This document shows, piece after piece, positions 34,701-45,520 of a DNA stretch of 64,000 nt. Source of the DNA: Bacteroides sp. (GTDB lineage Bacteria; Bacteroidota; Bacteroidia; Bacteroidales; Bacteroidaceae); the NCBI GenBank assembly GCA_015060765.1, contig SUXW01000007.1, positions 62,001 to 126,000 on the forward strand. The letters run 5' to 3'. Under the pieces are notes generated by a model. That model ran no database searches. It saw only the letters and a list, made by a program, of their open reading frames with translations, and was not told the DNA's origin. Position 1 is the first letter of the stretch; each line of letters starts with the position of its first letter. The position numbers were made by a program, and so were the translations under genes.

Positions 34701-35545
34701 ATATGTTCGGGAGCAATAATCGTTTCACGATCGATTATCACTTCATGACGTTCGATGGTTACTACTTCACCAGTGTCTTCATCAACGAAATCTTCAGTCC
34801 ATGCTTTCAAAACACGAGCTGCCAATTTACGTCCTACAACCTTCTTAAGATTTGTTTTATTGACTTTTACGTCCTCTGCCAAGTTGAATATTTCGAGAAT
34901 ATCCTTATCATTCTCAAATCCTACAGCTCTCAAAAGAGTTGTTACAGGCAATTTCTTCTTACGGTCGATATACGCATACATCACATTATTGATGTCTGTT
35001 GCGAATTCAATCCATGAACCCTTGAAAGGGATAATACGTGCGGAATACAATTTGGTACCATTGGCATGGATGCTTTGGCCAAAGAAAACACCTGGTGAAC
35101 GATGCAATTGAGAAACGATTACACGTTCTGCACCATTGATAACAAAAGTTCCTTTAGGTGTCATATAAGGGATAGGGCCCAAATATACATCTTGAATTAC
35201 TGTATCAAAATCCTCATGATCCGGATCGGTACAATAAAGTTTCAACTTAGCCTTCAAAGGAACGCTATAAGTCAACCCGCGTTCCAAACAATCATCGATG
35301 GTATAATGAGGCGGGTCAATGTAATAGTCCAAAAATTCAAGAACGAAATTGTTACGAGTATCTGCAATAGGAAAATTTTCTGCAAACACTTTGTACAAGC
35401 CATCATTCTTACGTTTTTCGGGAGGAGTATCCAGTTGTAAAAAGTCCTGGAAAGACTTCAATTGCACTTCCAAGAAATCCGGATACTGCATCGGATTCTT
35501 GATGGAAGCAAAACTAATTCTTTGATTTTCAGTATTTGAAGACAT
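31733..35545 (-). CDS. rpoB: RNA polymerase beta subunit
   Basis: 1270 aa; canonical motifs ([12 protein letters not shown]). Confidence 0.99.
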   Translation of the reverse strand: MSSNTENQRISFASIKNPMQYPDFLEVQLKSFQDFLQLDTPPEKRKNDGLYKVFAENFPIADTRNNFVLEFLDYYIDPPHYTIDDCLERGLTYSVPLKAKLKLYCTDPDHEDFDTVIQDVYLGPIPYMTPKGTFVINGAERVIVSQLHRSPGVFFGQSIHANGTKLYSARIIPFKGSWIEFATDINNVMYAYIDRKKKLPVTTLLRAVGFENDKDILEIFNLAEDVKVNKTNLKKVVGRKLAARVLKAWTEDFVDEDTGEVVTIERHEVIIDRETIIAPEHIDLIVESGVSNILVHNDEATSSDYSIIFNTLQKDPSNSEKEAVLYIYRQLRNADPADDASAREVINNLFFSEKRYDLGEVGRYRINKKLGLTTDMDVKVLTKQDIIEIIKYLIELINSKADVDDIDHLSNRRVRTVGEQLSNQFAIGLARMSRTIRERMNVRDNEVFTPIDLINAKTISSVINSFFGTNALSQFMDQTNPLAEITHKRRLSALGPGGLSRERAGFEVRDVHYTHYGRLCPIETPEGPNIGLISSLCVYAKINELGFISTPYRKVANAKVDISPEGIEYLTAEEEEDKIIAQGNAPLNEDGTFIRSKVKARRDADYPLVTPDQVELMDVSPQQIASIAASLIPFLEHDDANRALMGSNMMRQAVPLLRTEAPIVGTGIEKQLVEDSRTQIAAEGDGTIEYVDATTIRVLYDRTEDEEFVSFEPALKEYEVPKFRKTNQSMTIDLRPICEKGQRVKKGDILTEGYSTANGELALGKNLLVAYMPWKGYNYEDAIVLNERVVREDILTSVHVDEYILEVRETKRGLEELTADIPNVSEEATKDLDENGIVRIGACIEPGDILIGKITPKGESDPSPEEKLLRAIFGDKAGDVKDASLKASPSLRGVVIDKKLFSRVMKTRSEKNADKALLPKLTEEFEEKVAKLKDILVEKLLVLTNGKVSQGVKDYLGTEVIAKGAKFTKRDLEGLDYTIIQLSKWTADAHKNDMIRDLVMNYLKKYKELDAELKRKKFAITIGDELPSGIIQMAKVYIAKKRKIGVGDKMAGRHGNKGIVSRVVRQEDMPFLADGTPVDIVLNPLGVPSRMNIGQIFEAVLGRAGKELGVKFATPIFDGASLDDLDEWTDKAGLPRYCKTYLYDGGTGEQFDQPATVGVTYMLKLGHMVEDKMHARSIGPYSLITQQPLGGKAQFGGQRFGEMEVWALEAFGAAHILQEILTIKSDDVVGRSKAYEAIVKGEAMPTPGIPESLNVLLHELRGLGLSVNLE

Positions 35546-35589
35546 CTGATATAGATTTTGTAGATCTTAATATTAATAAGACGCAAAAA

Positions 35590-35641
35590 GGTTAAGAATC
35601 CTCAAAGGAGGATTCCTAACCATATAACCTTCTAGAGGTTA
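35590..35641 (-). promoter_or_regulatory. Two consecutive hairpins in the rplL-rpoB spacer; candidate attenuator/processing region
   Basis: GGTTAAGAATCCTC-AAAG-GAGGATTCCTAACC and TAACCT-TCTAG-AGGTTA. Confidence 0.55.
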
Positions 35642-35644
35642 ATA

Positions 35645-36022
35645 TTACTTAAGTTCAACTTCAGCGCCAGCTTCTTCGAGAACCTTCTTCAAAGATTCTG
35701 CTTCGTCCTTAGCCAAACCTTCTTTTACTGTACTAGGAGCACCGTCTACCAAGTCCTTAGCTTCTTTCAAACCAAGACCACATGCTTCCTTAACTGCCTT
35801 AACTACTTGCAATTTAGCTGCACCAGCACTCTTCAAAACTACATCGAAAGATGTCTTTTCTTCAGCAGCAGCTGCACCAGCAGCAGCAGGACCAGCAGCA
35901 ACAGCTACAGCTGCAGCAGCAGGTTCAATACCATATTCTTCTTTAAGGATAGTTGCAAGTTCATTAACTTCTTTTACTGTCAAGTTAACTAATTGTTCTG
36001 CAAAAGCTTTCAAATCTGCCAT
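35645..36022 (-). CDS. rplL: 50S ribosomal protein L7/L12
   Basis: Ala-rich hinge; C-terminal domain motifs. Confidence 0.97.
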   Translation of the reverse strand: MADLKAFAEQLVNLTVKEVNELATILKEEYGIEPAAAAVAVAAGPAAAGAAAAEEKTSFDVVLKSAGAAKLQVVKAVKEACGLGLKEAKDLVDGAPSTVKEGLAKDEAESLKKVLEEAGAEVELK

Positions 36023-36066
36023 TTTTTTATGATTTTAATTGTTTGATACTAAATTGAATTAATTGA

Positions 36067-36585
36067 TTATTCGGGACGTTCGCCCAGAGTCTTAAGAACT
36101 CCATGGATGGTATTACCACCTGATTGAAGAGCAGAAATAACATTCTTGGCTGGAGATTGCAACAAAGCAACGATATCAGCAATAACTTCATTCTTACTCT
36201 TGATATTAGCCAATGCATCAAGTTGATCAGCACCTACATAAATACCTTCTTCAGCATAAGCAGCCTTCAATGAAGGAACGCCATCTTTGTATTCCTTAAG
36301 CAATTTAGCAGGAGCATTAGCTACTTCGCTGAACAAAACAGAAGTTGTTCCTTTCAAAGAACCATACAATCCAGAGAAATCTACATCTTCAATGCTCAAC
36401 AAAGCCTTGTGAAGCAAAGTATTCTTCACAACAACCATCTTGATACCAGCCTTGAAACATTTTCTTCTCAGTTCACTTGTAGAAGCTGCATCCATAGCAG
36501 TAGTATCAACCAAGTAGAAATGTCCATACTGTTTAACGATTTCAGCCAACTGGCCGATAATTGCGATTTTATCTTCCTTTCTCAT
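36067..36585 (-). CDS. rplJ: 50S ribosomal protein L10
   Basis: Family motifs and operon position. Confidence 0.96.
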   Translation of the reverse strand: MRKEDKIAIIGQLAEIVKQYGHFYLVDTTAMDAASTSELRRKCFKAGIKMVVVKNTLLHKALLSIEDVDFSGLYGSLKGTTSVLFSEVANAPAKLLKEYKDGVPSLKAAYAEEGIYVGADQLDALANIKSKNEVIADIVALLQSPAKNVISALQSGGNTIHGVLKTLGERPE

Positions 36586-36599
36586 GATAACCTCCTATA

Positions 36600-37298
36600 T
36601 TAGATTTCATCTACTGATTTAGGGTCAACTTTAACACCCTTACTCATTGTACTTGAAAGATAAATGCTCTTAATATATGTACCCTTAGCTGCGGTCGGTT
36701 TCAACTTAATGATAGTTGAGATAAATTCTTTCGCATTATCACGGATTTGTTCCGGTGTAAAAGATACTTTACCAATTGAAGTGTGTACAATACCAGTCTT
36801 GTCAACCTTAAAGTCAATCTTACCTTGCTTCACTTCCTTAACAGCCTTAGCTACATCCATTGTTACAGTACCACTCTTAGGGTTCGGCATCAATCCACGA
36901 GGACCGAGTACACGACCAAGGGCACCAATCTTACCCATGATAGACGGCATTGTGATAATCACATCAATGTCAGTCCATCCACCTTTGATCTTATCAATAT
37001 ATTCATCAAGACCAACATAGTCAGCACCAGCTTCTTTTGCAGCAGTTTCTACATCTGGTGTACAAAGCACCAACACACGTACTTGCTTACCTGTTCCATG
37101 AGGCAATGATACCACACCACGAACCATTTGGTTAGCCTTACGTGGGTCAACACCCAAACGTACATCAATATCCAATGAAGCATCAAACTTAGTAAAAGTA
37201 ATATCCTTTACAAGTTGTGAAGCCTCTTTCAGTGAGTATGCTTTCCCTGCTTCAATTTTTTCTGCAGCCAACTTTTGATTTTTTGTCAGTTTACCCAT
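36600..37298 (-). CDS. rplA: 50S ribosomal protein L1
   Basis: [19 protein letters not shown]. Confidence 0.97.
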   Translation of the reverse strand: MGKLTKNQKLAAEKIEAGKAYSLKEASQLVKDITFTKFDASLDIDVRLGVDPRKANQMVRGVVSLPHGTGKQVRVLVLCTPDVETAAKEAGADYVGLDEYIDKIKGGWTDIDVIITMPSIMGKIGALGRVLGPRGLMPNPKSGTVTMDVAKAVKEVKQGKIDFKVDKTGIVHTSIGKVSFTPEQIRDNAKEFISTIIKLKPTAAKGTYIKSIYLSSTMSKGVKVDPKSVDEI

Positions 37299-37313
37299 TA
37301 TAATTGAAGTTTA

Positions 37314-37757
37314 TTAATTATTACCCGGGAATTCCCCTTTTACAGCGATACCCATACTTCTTGCTGTACCAGCTACCATCGTCATTGCTGATTCGATAGT
37401 AAAACAGTTCAAGTCAACCAATTTGTCTTCAGCAATCGCACGAACTTGTTCCCATGTAATTTCGGCAACTTTCTTACGATTAGGTTCAGCTGAACCACTC
37501 TTAACCTTTGTAGCTTCAAGCAATTGAATTGCTACAGGAGGAGTCTTAATAACAAAATCGAAAGATTTGTCTGCATAGTAGGTAATGATTACAGGCAATA
37601 CTTTACCTGCCTTGTCCTGGGTTCTGGCGTTGAATTGCTTGCAAAATTCCATGATATTGATACCCTTAGAACCCAATGCAGGTCCTACTGGAGGAGATGG
37701 ATTTGCAGCGCCACCTTTAATCTGTAATTTGATTAGTCCAGCAACTTCTTTAGCCAT
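37314..37757 (-). CDS. rplK: 50S ribosomal protein L11
   Basis: [25 protein letters not shown]. Confidence 0.97.
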   Translation of the reverse strand: MAKEVAGLIKLQIKGGAANPSPPVGPALGSKGINIMEFCKQFNARTQDKAGKVLPVIITYYADKSFDFVIKTPPVAIQLLEATKVKSGSAEPNRKKVAEITWEQVRAIAEDKLVDLNCFTIESAMTMVAGTARSMGIAVKGEFPGNN

Positions 37758-37815
37758 TTTCTTTCTAATTTATATATATTAATTATAGCGAAAGAAACAC
37801 ATGTAACAAAATGTG

Positions 37816-38358
37816 TTATTCTTTCTCGACATCCATAAAGCCAAGTTCCAACGGAGTTTTACGTCCGAAGATCTTAACCATCACTTTCAACTTACGTTTT
37901 TCACTATTAACTTCTTCAATAACACCATTGAATCCGCTAAAAGGTCCAACAATCACTTTCACAGTTTCTCCAACAGAATAAGGAATATTCAATTCCTCCC
38001 CGTTTTCCTGAAGTTCATCAACAGTACCAAGGATACGATTCACTTCCGATTGTCTCAATGGTACAGGATTTTCTACCCCTCCCAAAAAGCCTATTACATT
38101 GGGGGTGTTTCTCAAATGATGAGCAACTTCACCAACTAAAGCGGCTTCAACTAAAACATAGCCTGGAAGGTAACTTCTTTCCTTAACGATTTTTTTACCG
38201 TTACGTACCTGATACACCTTTTCGGTTGGAATCAATACCTGAGATACATAGTCGGCAAGGTTACTGTTCCTGATATCAGCTTCAAGATACTCCTTAACCT
38301 TACTTTCTTTTCCACTTACAGCACGTAATACGTACCATTTCTTTTCAATCTCAGACAT
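37816..38358 (-). CDS. nusG: Transcription antitermination factor NusG
   Basis: KKWYVLRAVSGKE; KOW region VKVIVGPFSGFNGVIEE. Confidence 0.95.
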   Translation of the reverse strand: MSEIEKKWYVLRAVSGKESKVKEYLEADIRNSNLADYVSQVLIPTEKVYQVRNGKKIVKERSYLPGYVLVEAALVGEVAHHLRNTPNVIGFLGGVENPVPLRQSEVNRILGTVDELQENGEELNIPYSVGETVKVIVGPFSGFNGVIEEVNSEKRKLKVMVKIFGRKTPLELGFMDVEKE

Positions 38359-38370
38359 CCTTCAGTAATT

Positions 38371-38565
38371 TTAATGCGGATAAACAATATCCTCCATAAC
38401 AAACTGGAAGACTGAATCCATTAGAAAAACTACGAGCGCAATAAGCAGGGAAGCATATAAAACAACTACTGCGCTACTAGAAAGCTCTTTACGAGTTGGC
38501 CATGACACTTTATGGACTAATTCGTCATAAGATTCTTTACAATAATTTGCGATTCTCTTAAACAT
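38371..38565 (-). CDS. secE: Preprotein translocase subunit SecE
   Basis: KVSWPTRKEL motif, TM, operon position. Confidence 0.95.
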   Translation of the reverse strand: MFKRIANYCKESYDELVHKVSWPTRKELSSSAVVVLYASLLIALVVFLMDSVFQFVMEDIVYPH

Positions 38566-38582
38566 AATCTATTCTTTATTAG

Positions 38583-38655
38583 CACGGGAGGAGAGGCTCG
38601 AACTCCCGACACCCGGTTTTGGAGACCGGTGCTCTACCAACTGAGCTACTCCCGT
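38583..38655 (-). tRNA. tRNA-Trp (CCA)
   Basis: Cloverleaf by eye; anticodon loop CTCCAAA. Confidence 0.93.
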
Positions 38656-38709
38656 AAAAATCAGTTCCCGACCTTACGACCGAGAACTGATCATTTGATT
38701 TAGTCAATA

Positions 38710-39894
38710 TTATTCAAACAATTCAGTGATCTGACCAGAACCTACAGTACGTCCACCTTCACGGATAGCGAAACGCAAACCTACGTTCAAAGCAACCGGA
38801 TAAATCAATTCAACTGTGATTTCTACGTTATCACCAGGCATTACCATTTCAACACCTTCAGACAAAGAGATTTCACCGGTACAGTCCATAGTACGCAAAT
38901 AGAACTGAGGACGATACTTGTTATGGAATGGAGTATGACGGCCACCTTCTTCTTTCTTCAAAACATAAATAGAAGCTTTGAATTTAGAGTGAGGCTGAAT
39001 CTGACCTGGCTTACAAAGTACCATACCACGCTTGATTTCATTCTTGTCGATACCACGAAGCAACAAACCTACGTTATCACCAGCTTGACCTTCATCCAAC
39101 AATTTGCGGAACATTTCAACACCAGTTACAACAGACTTCTTATCTTCACCCAAACCAAGGATTTGAACTTCGTCACCTACGTGAATAACACCAGTTTCAA
39201 TACGACCTGTAGCAACAGTACCACGACCTGTGATTGAGAACACGTCTTCAACCGGCATCAAGAATGGTTTATCAACTGCACGTGGAGGCAATGGAATCCA
39301 AGTATCGCAAGCTTCCATCAATTCCATGACTTTATCTTCCCATTCAGCAACACCATTCAACGCACCAAGCGCCGAACCGCGGATGATAGGAGTTTCATCA
39401 CCATCGAATTCGTATGCAGAAAGCAATTCACGCATTTCCATTTCTACCAATTCCAACATTTCTTCATCGTCAACCATATCACACTTGTTCAAGAAAACAA
39501 CCAAACGAGGTACGTTTACCTGACGAGCCAACAAGATATGTTCACGAGTTTGAGGCATCGGACCATCTGTTGCAGCACAAACGATGATAGCACCATCCAT
39601 CTGAGCAGCACCAGTAACCATGTTCTTAACGTAGTCAGCGTGACCCGGACAGTCTACGTGAGCATAGTGACGGTTAGCAGTTTCATACTCAACGTGAGCA
39701 GTGTTGATAGTAATACCTCTTTCCTTTTCTTCTGGAGCGTTATCGATAGAATCGAAAGAACGCATTTCAGAAAGACCCTTCTTTGCCAATACTGTAGTAA
39801 TAGCAGCAGTCAAAGTGGTTTTACCGTGGTCAACGTGACCAATAGTACCAATGTTAACGTGCGGTTTCGAACGTTCAAATTTTTCTTTAGCCAT
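38710..39894 (-). CDS. tuf: Elongation factor Tu
   Basis: [24 protein letters not shown]. Confidence 0.99.
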   Translation of the reverse strand: MAKEKFERSKPHVNIGTIGHVDHGKTTLTAAITTVLAKKGLSEMRSFDSIDNAPEEKERGITINTAHVEYETANRHYAHVDCPGHADYVKNMVTGAAQMDGAIIVCAATDGPMPQTREHILLARQVNVPRLVVFLNKCDMVDDEEMLELVEMEMRELLSAYEFDGDETPIIRGSALGALNGVAEWEDKVMELMEACDTWIPLPPRAVDKPFLMPVEDVFSITGRGTVATGRIETGVIHVGDEVQILGLGEDKKSVVTGVEMFRKLLDEGQAGDNVGLLLRGIDKNEIKRGMVLCKPGQIQPHSKFKASIYVLKKEEGGRHTPFHNKYRPQFYLRTMDCTGEISLSEGVEMVMPGDNVEITVELIYPVALNVGLRFAIREGGRTVGSGQITELFE

Positions 39895-39942
39895 AGCTTT
39901 AATTTTTATTTATTTGATTAATAATCAGCATTTCAATTCAAG

Positions 39943-40014
<72 letters not shown>

Positions 40015-40030
40015 ATTATATTTAATCACG

Positions 40031-40113
40031 TGGGCAAAGATGGATTCGAACCACCGAAGGCGTAAGCCAGCAGATTTACAGTCTGCCCCATTTGGCCACT
40101 CTGGTATTTGCCC
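40031..40113 (-). tRNA. tRNA-Tyr (GTA)
   Basis: Long variable arm; anticodon loop CTGTAAA. Confidence 0.93.
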
Positions 40114-40118
40114 TTTTG

Positions 40119-40192
40119 AGCCTCTTGTCGGATTCGAACCAACGACCCCGAGATTACAAATCACGTGCTCTGGCCAACTGAGCTAAAGAGGC
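40119..40192 (-). tRNA. tRNA-Thr (TGT)
   Basis: Anticodon loop TTTGTAA; acceptor GCCTCTT/AAGAGGC. Confidence 0.92.
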
Positions 40193-40235
40193 TTATCACA
40201 TTTGCAGCCGCCACCTTAAAGAGGCTAAGCGGCTG

Positions 40236-40264
40236 CAAAGTTAGATATTTATTTTAAAACACAA
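40236..40264 (-). promoter_or_regulatory. Promoter of the tRNA-tuf operon
   Basis: Minus strand TTG-N18-TAACTTTG. Confidence 0.55.
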
Positions 40265-40282
40265 AAACTTTTAACGACTTTT

Positions 40283-40582
40283 TTATTTGCCGCGCAGTTT
40301 TTCCTTAGCTTTAGTCAACTGTTTGGATAGCGCATCCATACACACATCCACAGATTCTTCAAATGTATCGCTCACCTTTTCTGCAAAGAATTCAGCATTC
40401 AACGCCAATACTTTGACACCAGCCTCCTTATTCATTGCACTTTCAGGCTTTACAACCTTTAATGACACCTCCACTTTCTTTATATCATCGCAATATTTCT
40501 CCAATTTCACAACTTTCTTCTGGATAAAATCCTGAAGCCTTTCTGATGCATCAAAATGAATCGCTTGAATTCTTACTTCCAT
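40283..40582 (-). CDS. hpf: Ribosome hibernation promoting factor
   Basis: MEVRIQAIHFDASERLQDFIQKKVVKLEKY. Confidence 0.88.
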   Translation of the reverse strand: MEVRIQAIHFDASERLQDFIQKKVVKLEKYCDDIKKVEVSLKVVKPESAMNKEAGVKVLALNAEFFAEKVSDTFEESVDVCMDALSKQLTKAKEKLRGK

Positions 40583-40596
40583 AAAACCTCCTTTTT

Positions 40597-41505
40597 TTAC
40601 GCTCGTGGATGAGCTTGTTCATAAACCTTTTTTAATTCTTCAAAAGTTGTATGCGTATAAATTTCCGTCGTCGCCAAACTTTCATGTCCCAACAAATCTT
40701 TTACAGCACCCAACTCCGCATCATTATTCAGCATCGTTGTGGCAAAAGTATGTCTCAACACATGGGGACTACGTTTTTTTAGTGATACAACCTTGGAGAG
40801 ATTTCGTTTCACTATTTCATAAACCCGACCTGCGTACATCCGTTTCCCATTTTTCAGCAAGAAAAAAGCGCCTCTCACATTAGGGAAAATTTCATCCCTC
40901 ACCTTCAAATAATGCAACAAGCTATCTTTCAGATTCTCACCAAAAGGAATCAAACGTTGCTTATTCCTCTTTCCTGTCACTTTAATTTGCATTGAAGAAA
41001 AGTCTACATCCGAATCATCCAGCCCTATCAGTTCAGACAAACGAATACCCGTCAAATAAAACAGTTCGACAATCATCTTATCCCGACAAGCCTCGAACCC
41101 ATCGCCATAGGAAATCTCATCCAACAAGCAATCCATTTCGCTTTCTTTCAAGAACGAAGGCAACGGCTTTTTCCTTTTGGGTCCCACTATTTTTCGCAGA
41201 GGATCCGCCTCCACCATCTTCTTCTTTCTTAAAAAACGATAATACGCCCGAAGCGAACTCAATTTCCGGTTTACCGAAGTAGGAGCAAGTCCGTCATCCA
41301 TCAAGTATACAACCCATGAACGAACGATGCCCGAGTCTACCGTAGTAAAATCCAACTCTTCATCAAGACCTTTAAAGAACTCCTCAAACTTACGCAAATC
41401 CGTCCCATATGAAACAATCGTCATATCGGAATAGTTCCGTTCAAGTCGCAGGTAATCCAGAAAAGATTCTATAGACATAGTACGTTGCGTTATGAAATTA
41501 TGCAA
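40597..41505 (-). CDS. XerC/XerD-like tyrosine recombinase
   Basis: R...HVLRHTFATTMLNN...LLGHESLATTEIYTH catalytic motifs. Confidence 0.92.
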   Translation of the reverse strand: MHNFITQRTMSIESFLDYLRLERNYSDMTIVSYGTDLRKFEEFFKGLDEELDFTTVDSGIVRSWVVYLMDDGLAPTSVNRKLSSLRAYYRFLRKKKMVEADPLRKIVGPKRKKPLPSFLKESEMDCLLDEISYGDGFEACRDKMIVELFYLTGIRLSELIGLDDSDVDFSSMQIKVTGKRNKQRLIPFGENLKDSLLHYLKVRDEIFPNVRGAFFLLKNGKRMYAGRVYEIVKRNLSKVVSLKKRSPHVLRHTFATTMLNNDAELGAVKDLLGHESLATTEIYTHTTFEELKKVYEQAHPRA

Positions 41506-41552
41506 CGAATATATGAAAAGAATTCAATAATTCAAAGAAATACGCGTAAAAA

Positions 41553-41744
41553 TTACTCTTCTACTTGTTGGAGCTTCTGTACATACACAGCACGTTCCTT
41601 CTTCAGTCTGTTAATTACAGACGGTTTGTCGAACTGTTGTCTTGCTCTCAATTCTTTTACAACACCTGTCTTTTCAAATTTTCTTTTGAACTTCTTCAGC
41701 GCTTTTTCAATGTTTTCGCCTTCTTTTACTGGTACAATAATCAT
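41553..41744 (-). CDS. rpsU: 30S ribosomal protein S21
   Basis: MIIVPVKEGENIEKALKKFKRKFEKTG; start at 41744. Confidence 0.95.
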   Translation of the reverse strand: MIIVPVKEGENIEKALKKFKRKFEKTGVVKELRARQQFDKPSVINRLKKERAVYVQKLQQVEE

Positions 41745-41798
41745 TTTTCTTTTAATTAAATATGTTGTTACTAATTTTTTCGCAGTCAAATTGCGGCG

Positions 41799-41828
41799 CA
41801 AAATTACATATACTTTCGTTATTTACAA
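41799..41828 (-). promoter_or_regulatory. rpsU promoter
   Basis: Minus strand TTG-N19-TAATTTTG. Confidence 0.5.
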
Positions 41829-41847
41829 AACTTTCGCCCGTTTTTTA

Positions 41848-41876
41848 TTGAAAATGAACAAGAAATAGTATCTTTG
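41848..41876 (+). promoter_or_regulatory. Promoter of the aminopeptidase P gene
   Basis: TTG-N18-TATCTTTG. Confidence 0.55.
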
Positions 41877-41898
41877 CCTCCTACTTAACGAACAGACA

Positions 41899-43704
41899 AT
41901 GAAAAGAAAAGATGAAATAAAAAATAGGTTGGATGCACTTCGAGAGCAAATGAAACTCCACCATCTATCAGCCTTCATCATACCGAGTACTGATCCGCAT
42001 TCCGGCGAATATATACCAGAGCATTGGGAAACACGGAAATGGATCAGTGGATTTACCGGTTCGGCCGGCACCGTTGTTGTCACTCTTGATCAAACTGGTT
42101 TGTGGACTGACTCCCGCTATTTTATCCAAGCCGAGGAACAATTGAAGAATACAGGAATCCTTTTGTTCAAGGAGCGCTTACCCGAAACACCATCCATCAG
42201 TCGATGGCTAGCAGATGTATTAGAAAAAGGAGAGAAAGTTGGCATCAATGGATGGGTGAATTCACATCAGGAAGTGGAATCACTCTTCCATTCATTAGCA
42301 TACAATGGATTGAACCTCGTAACAATGACCGAAGATATTTTCGACAGCATTTGGGAGGGGCGTCCTGAATTACCTTCAAATCCTATTTATATTCTTGACG
42401 AAATACGCGCAGGAGTTTCCTGCTCCGAAAAAATCAGCCGCATACAAAAAGCAATTGCTGCAAACGGAGCTTCAGCCATCATTTTATCGGCTCTCGACGA
42501 AATAGCTTGGACACTCAATTTGCGTGGTGAAGATGTACATTGCAATCCGGTTTTCATCAGTTACCTACTAATAACAGAAAATGAACATACCTTATATATA
42601 CAGAAAGAGAAAATCACAAAGGAAGTACGAAATTATTTAAAAAAGAATCAAGTACAAATCAAAGATTACGCCCAACTCGCCGAAGACTTGCGTACCTCCA
42701 ATCTTTCAAACCGGCCCAACATATTGCAGGTCTCACCATTGACTAACGAAGCCCTTTGTAAATTATCCTCCCAATACACCCAAACTATTATCGCACCATC
42801 ACCCGCGACTCTCATGAAAGCTGTAAAAAACGGAGCAGAACAAGCAGGCTTTCGTAAAGCCATGGAATATGATGGTGTAGCCATGGTAAAATTCCTCCAA
42901 TGGCTAGAAGAGGCCGTTCCCAAAGGAAACGAAACTGAAATGAGTATCGAACGAAAACTGTTTCACTTCAGAGCCGAGCAGTTTGGATTCAAAGGACTTA
43001 GCTTTGATACAATCGCCGGTTACAAGGAACATGCAGCCATTGTACATTATGAAGCAAGTCCCGACACAGATATGCCTATAAAATCAGAAGGAATGCTCCT
43101 ACTCGATAGCGGCGCACAATATATAGACGGAACTACCGACATTACCCGAACCATCCCCTTAGGTCCACTGACAGAAGAGGAAAAGACTGATTACACCTTG
43201 GTTCTAAAAGGACATCTCCAATTACAGAATGCCCACTTCCCCGCCGGCACTTGTGGTACGCAACTTGATATACTCGCACGCATAGCCATGTGGAAAAAGG
43301 GTATCAATTACTTGCATGGTACCGGACATGGAGTTGGACATTTCCTCTGCGTACACGAAGGCCCTCATCAGGTACGGATGAACCATATACCCACTTCACT
43401 AGAGCCAGGCATGATTTTGACTGATGAACCAGGAATCTATAAGGCCGGTCGCCACGGTATCCGAATCGAAAACACCCTGCTCATCGTACCCGCTCGAGAA
43501 ACCGAATTCGGTTCCTTTTATCGATTTGAACCGCTCACCCTCTGCCCTATTAGCAAGGAAGCTGTCATTATTGACATGATGAATGATGAAGAATTGAAAT
43601 GGTTCAACGAATATCATCAGATGGTATACAACCGTCTCTACCCATTGCTTGACCCAAACGGACAAGAATGGTTGAAGAAAGCTACAACCCCACTTAAACG
43701 ATAA
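41899..43704 (+). CDS. Xaa-Pro aminopeptidase (M24B)
   Basis: LLDSGAQYIDGTTDITRTIPLG; GTGHGVGHFLCVHEGP. Confidence 0.93.
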   Translation: MKRKDEIKNRLDALREQMKLHHLSAFIIPSTDPHSGEYIPEHWETRKWISGFTGSAGTVVVTLDQTGLWTDSRYFIQAEEQLKNTGILLFKERLPETPSISRWLADVLEKGEKVGINGWVNSHQEVESLFHSLAYNGLNLVTMTEDIFDSIWEGRPELPSNPIYILDEIRAGVSCSEKISRIQKAIAANGASAIILSALDEIAWTLNLRGEDVHCNPVFISYLLITENEHTLYIQKEKITKEVRNYLKKNQVQIKDYAQLAEDLRTSNLSNRPNILQVSPLTNEALCKLSSQYTQTIIAPSPATLMKAVKNGAEQAGFRKAMEYDGVAMVKFLQWLEEAVPKGNETEMSIERKLFHFRAEQFGFKGLSFDTIAGYKEHAAIVHYEASPDTDMPIKSEGMLLLDSGAQYIDGTTDITRTIPLGPLTEEEKTDYTLVLKGHLQLQNAHFPAGTCGTQLDILARIAMWKKGINYLHGTGHGVGHFLCVHEGPHQVRMNHIPTSLEPGMILTDEPGIYKAGRHGIRIENTLLIVPARETEFGSFYRFEPLTLCPISKEAVIIDMMNDEELKWFNEYHQMVYNRLYPLLDPNGQEWLKKATTPLKR

Positions 43705-43709
43705 CATTT

Positions 43710-44228
43710 ATGGCACTTATAAAATCAGTTAGAGGATTCACTCCTCAAATCGGTGAAAATACATACTTATCCGAAAACGCAACGATTGTAGGCGATGTAA
43801 CCATCGGACGAGATTGCAGTATTTGGTTCAATGCCGTACTCCGTGGCGATGTCAATTCCATTCGTATAGGCGACCGAGTAAACATTCAAGATGGGAGTGT
43901 ACTACACACGCTTTACCAAAAATCGGTTGTCGAAATTGGCAACGATGTATCAGTGGGACACAATGTAACCATTCATGGCGCCATCATAAAAGACGGAGCT
44001 TTAATAGGAATGGGATCAACCATTCTTGATCATGCCATTATAGGCGAAGGAGCTATCGTTGCTGCCGGCGCTTTAGTATTGAGCAACACCATAATTGAGC
44101 CAGGGACCTTATGGGCAGGAGTTCCAGCCAAATTCATAAAAAAAATCCCAACAGAACAAAGCAAAGAACTCAACCAAAAAATTGCAAATGGATATTTGAT
44201 GTATGCTTCGTGGTTTAAAGAAGAATAG
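43710..44228 (+). CDS. Gamma-carbonic-anhydrase-family protein
   Basis: Left-handed beta-helix hexapeptides; GHNVTIHG. Confidence 0.9.
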   Translation: MALIKSVRGFTPQIGENTYLSENATIVGDVTIGRDCSIWFNAVLRGDVNSIRIGDRVNIQDGSVLHTLYQKSVVEIGNDVSVGHNVTIHGAIIKDGALIGMGSTILDHAIIGEGAIVAAGALVLSNTIIEPGTLWAGVPAKFIKKIPTEQSKELNQKIANGYLMYASWFKEE

Positions 44229-44245
44229 TCTCAATCTATATAAAT

Positions 44246-44274
44246 AGTAGTCTCGCGACTCACGAGACTACTAT
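44246..44274. terminator. Bidirectional terminator
   Basis: TAGTAGTCTCG-CGACTCA-CGAGACTACTA. Confidence 0.7.
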
Positions 44275-44287
44275 CGTAATTTCATTT

Positions 44288-45508
44288 TTAAAAAGGAATG
44301 CTTTGCATAATCTTATCCAATGCACCGGCATTATGTTTCACATAATCACCAGCTGCTTTTCCGGATTGTTCCAAATAAGTTTTATCCGCCAAGAGCTTAT
44401 CCAACAAGCATTCAAAATCTTTGTAATCCTTAATTTCAAAACCACCTTTCTTTTCCAAGAGATGTTGGGCTTCACGGAATTTCTTATTGTTTGGGCCAAA
44501 GACTACCGGTATACCATACACCGCCGCTTCCAATACATTATGAATACCTACACCAAAGCCCCCACCCACATAGGATATTTCTCCATAACGATAAATGGAT
44601 GACAACAAACCATAACAGTCTATAATCAGGCACCTTGCATCGGATACATTTTCTTCGGTCGCCTGTGTATAACGTATAGAAGTACATTGCAGTTTTGAAA
44701 TAATTTCTTTCAGATGGCCATCGCTTACCACATGTGGAGCAATCACCAATTTCACTTCTGGATGATTATTGAAATACTGAATAAAAATTTCTTCATCCGG
44801 CCCCCAAGAACTACCAGCTACAAACGTCAAAGCATCTCCTTTGAATTTTTGGACCAAAGGTAATTGTTTTGCAGCAGCACAGATATCGAGCACACGGTCA
44901 AACCGAGTATCTCCTGCCACAGTCACTTTATCTACCCCTATACCTGCCAGCAATTGTTTGGACACTTCATTCTGCACAAAAAGATGAGTAAATTTCTTCA
45001 GAACTTTGCGATAATCCTTTCCATACCAACGAAAAAAGATTTGATTAGGTCGAAAAATGGACGAAACACTATAGACCGGAATCCCTTTCTCATACAAAGC
45101 ATTCAAATAATTCTGCCAGAATTCGTACTTAATAAAAAAAGCCATGCAAGGATTAGCCAATTCCATAAACTTCCTGACATTGCCTGGCGTATCAAACGGC
45201 AAATAGCAAACAATATCTGCTCCTTCATAATTTTTTCTTACCTCATAACCCGATGGTGAAAAAAAAGTCTGGAGAATCTTATATTCCGGATACTCCTTGC
45301 GAATACGTTCTATTAACGGACGACCTTGCTCGAATTCACCTAACGAAGCAGCATGAAACCAAATGTACCGCGCATTTCTGTCAATCTTGTTACGGAGTAT
45401 CTCAAAGACTTCCCGATGGCCTTTTACCATTTTAGACGGTTTTTCTTTGAACAAAGCGACTACCTTGACCGCAAACAGATAAACATATATGGCAATATTA
45501 TACATCAT
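44288..45508 (-). CDS. waaA: 3-deoxy-D-manno-octulosonic acid transferase
   Basis: WFHAASLGEFEQGRPLIERI; VAGSSWGPDE; YVGGGFGVGIHNVLEAAVYGIPVVFGP. Confidence 0.93.
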   Translation of the reverse strand: MMYNIAIYVYLFAVKVVALFKEKPSKMVKGHREVFEILRNKIDRNARYIWFHAASLGEFEQGRPLIERIRKEYPEYKILQTFFSPSGYEVRKNYEGADIVCYLPFDTPGNVRKFMELANPCMAFFIKYEFWQNYLNALYEKGIPVYSVSSIFRPNQIFFRWYGKDYRKVLKKFTHLFVQNEVSKQLLAGIGVDKVTVAGDTRFDRVLDICAAAKQLPLVQKFKGDALTFVAGSSWGPDEEIFIQYFNNHPEVKLVIAPHVVSDGHLKEIISKLQCTSIRYTQATEENVSDARCLIIDCYGLLSSIYRYGEISYVGGGFGVGIHNVLEAAVYGIPVVFGPNNKKFREAQHLLEKKGGFEIKDYKDFECLLDKLLADKTYLEQSGKAAGDYVKHNAGALDKIMQSIPF

Positions 45509-45520
45509 ATTCTCTTCTTA

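Noticed and set aside
34394-35017. 207 aa plus-strand ORF opposite rpoB
   Set aside because: Shadow ORF; rpoB is unambiguous on the other strand.
40597-41505. Tyrosine recombinase next to three tRNA genes as an integrative element
   Set aside because: Looks like chromosomal XerC/D between hpf and rpsU; no att repeats or cargo seen.
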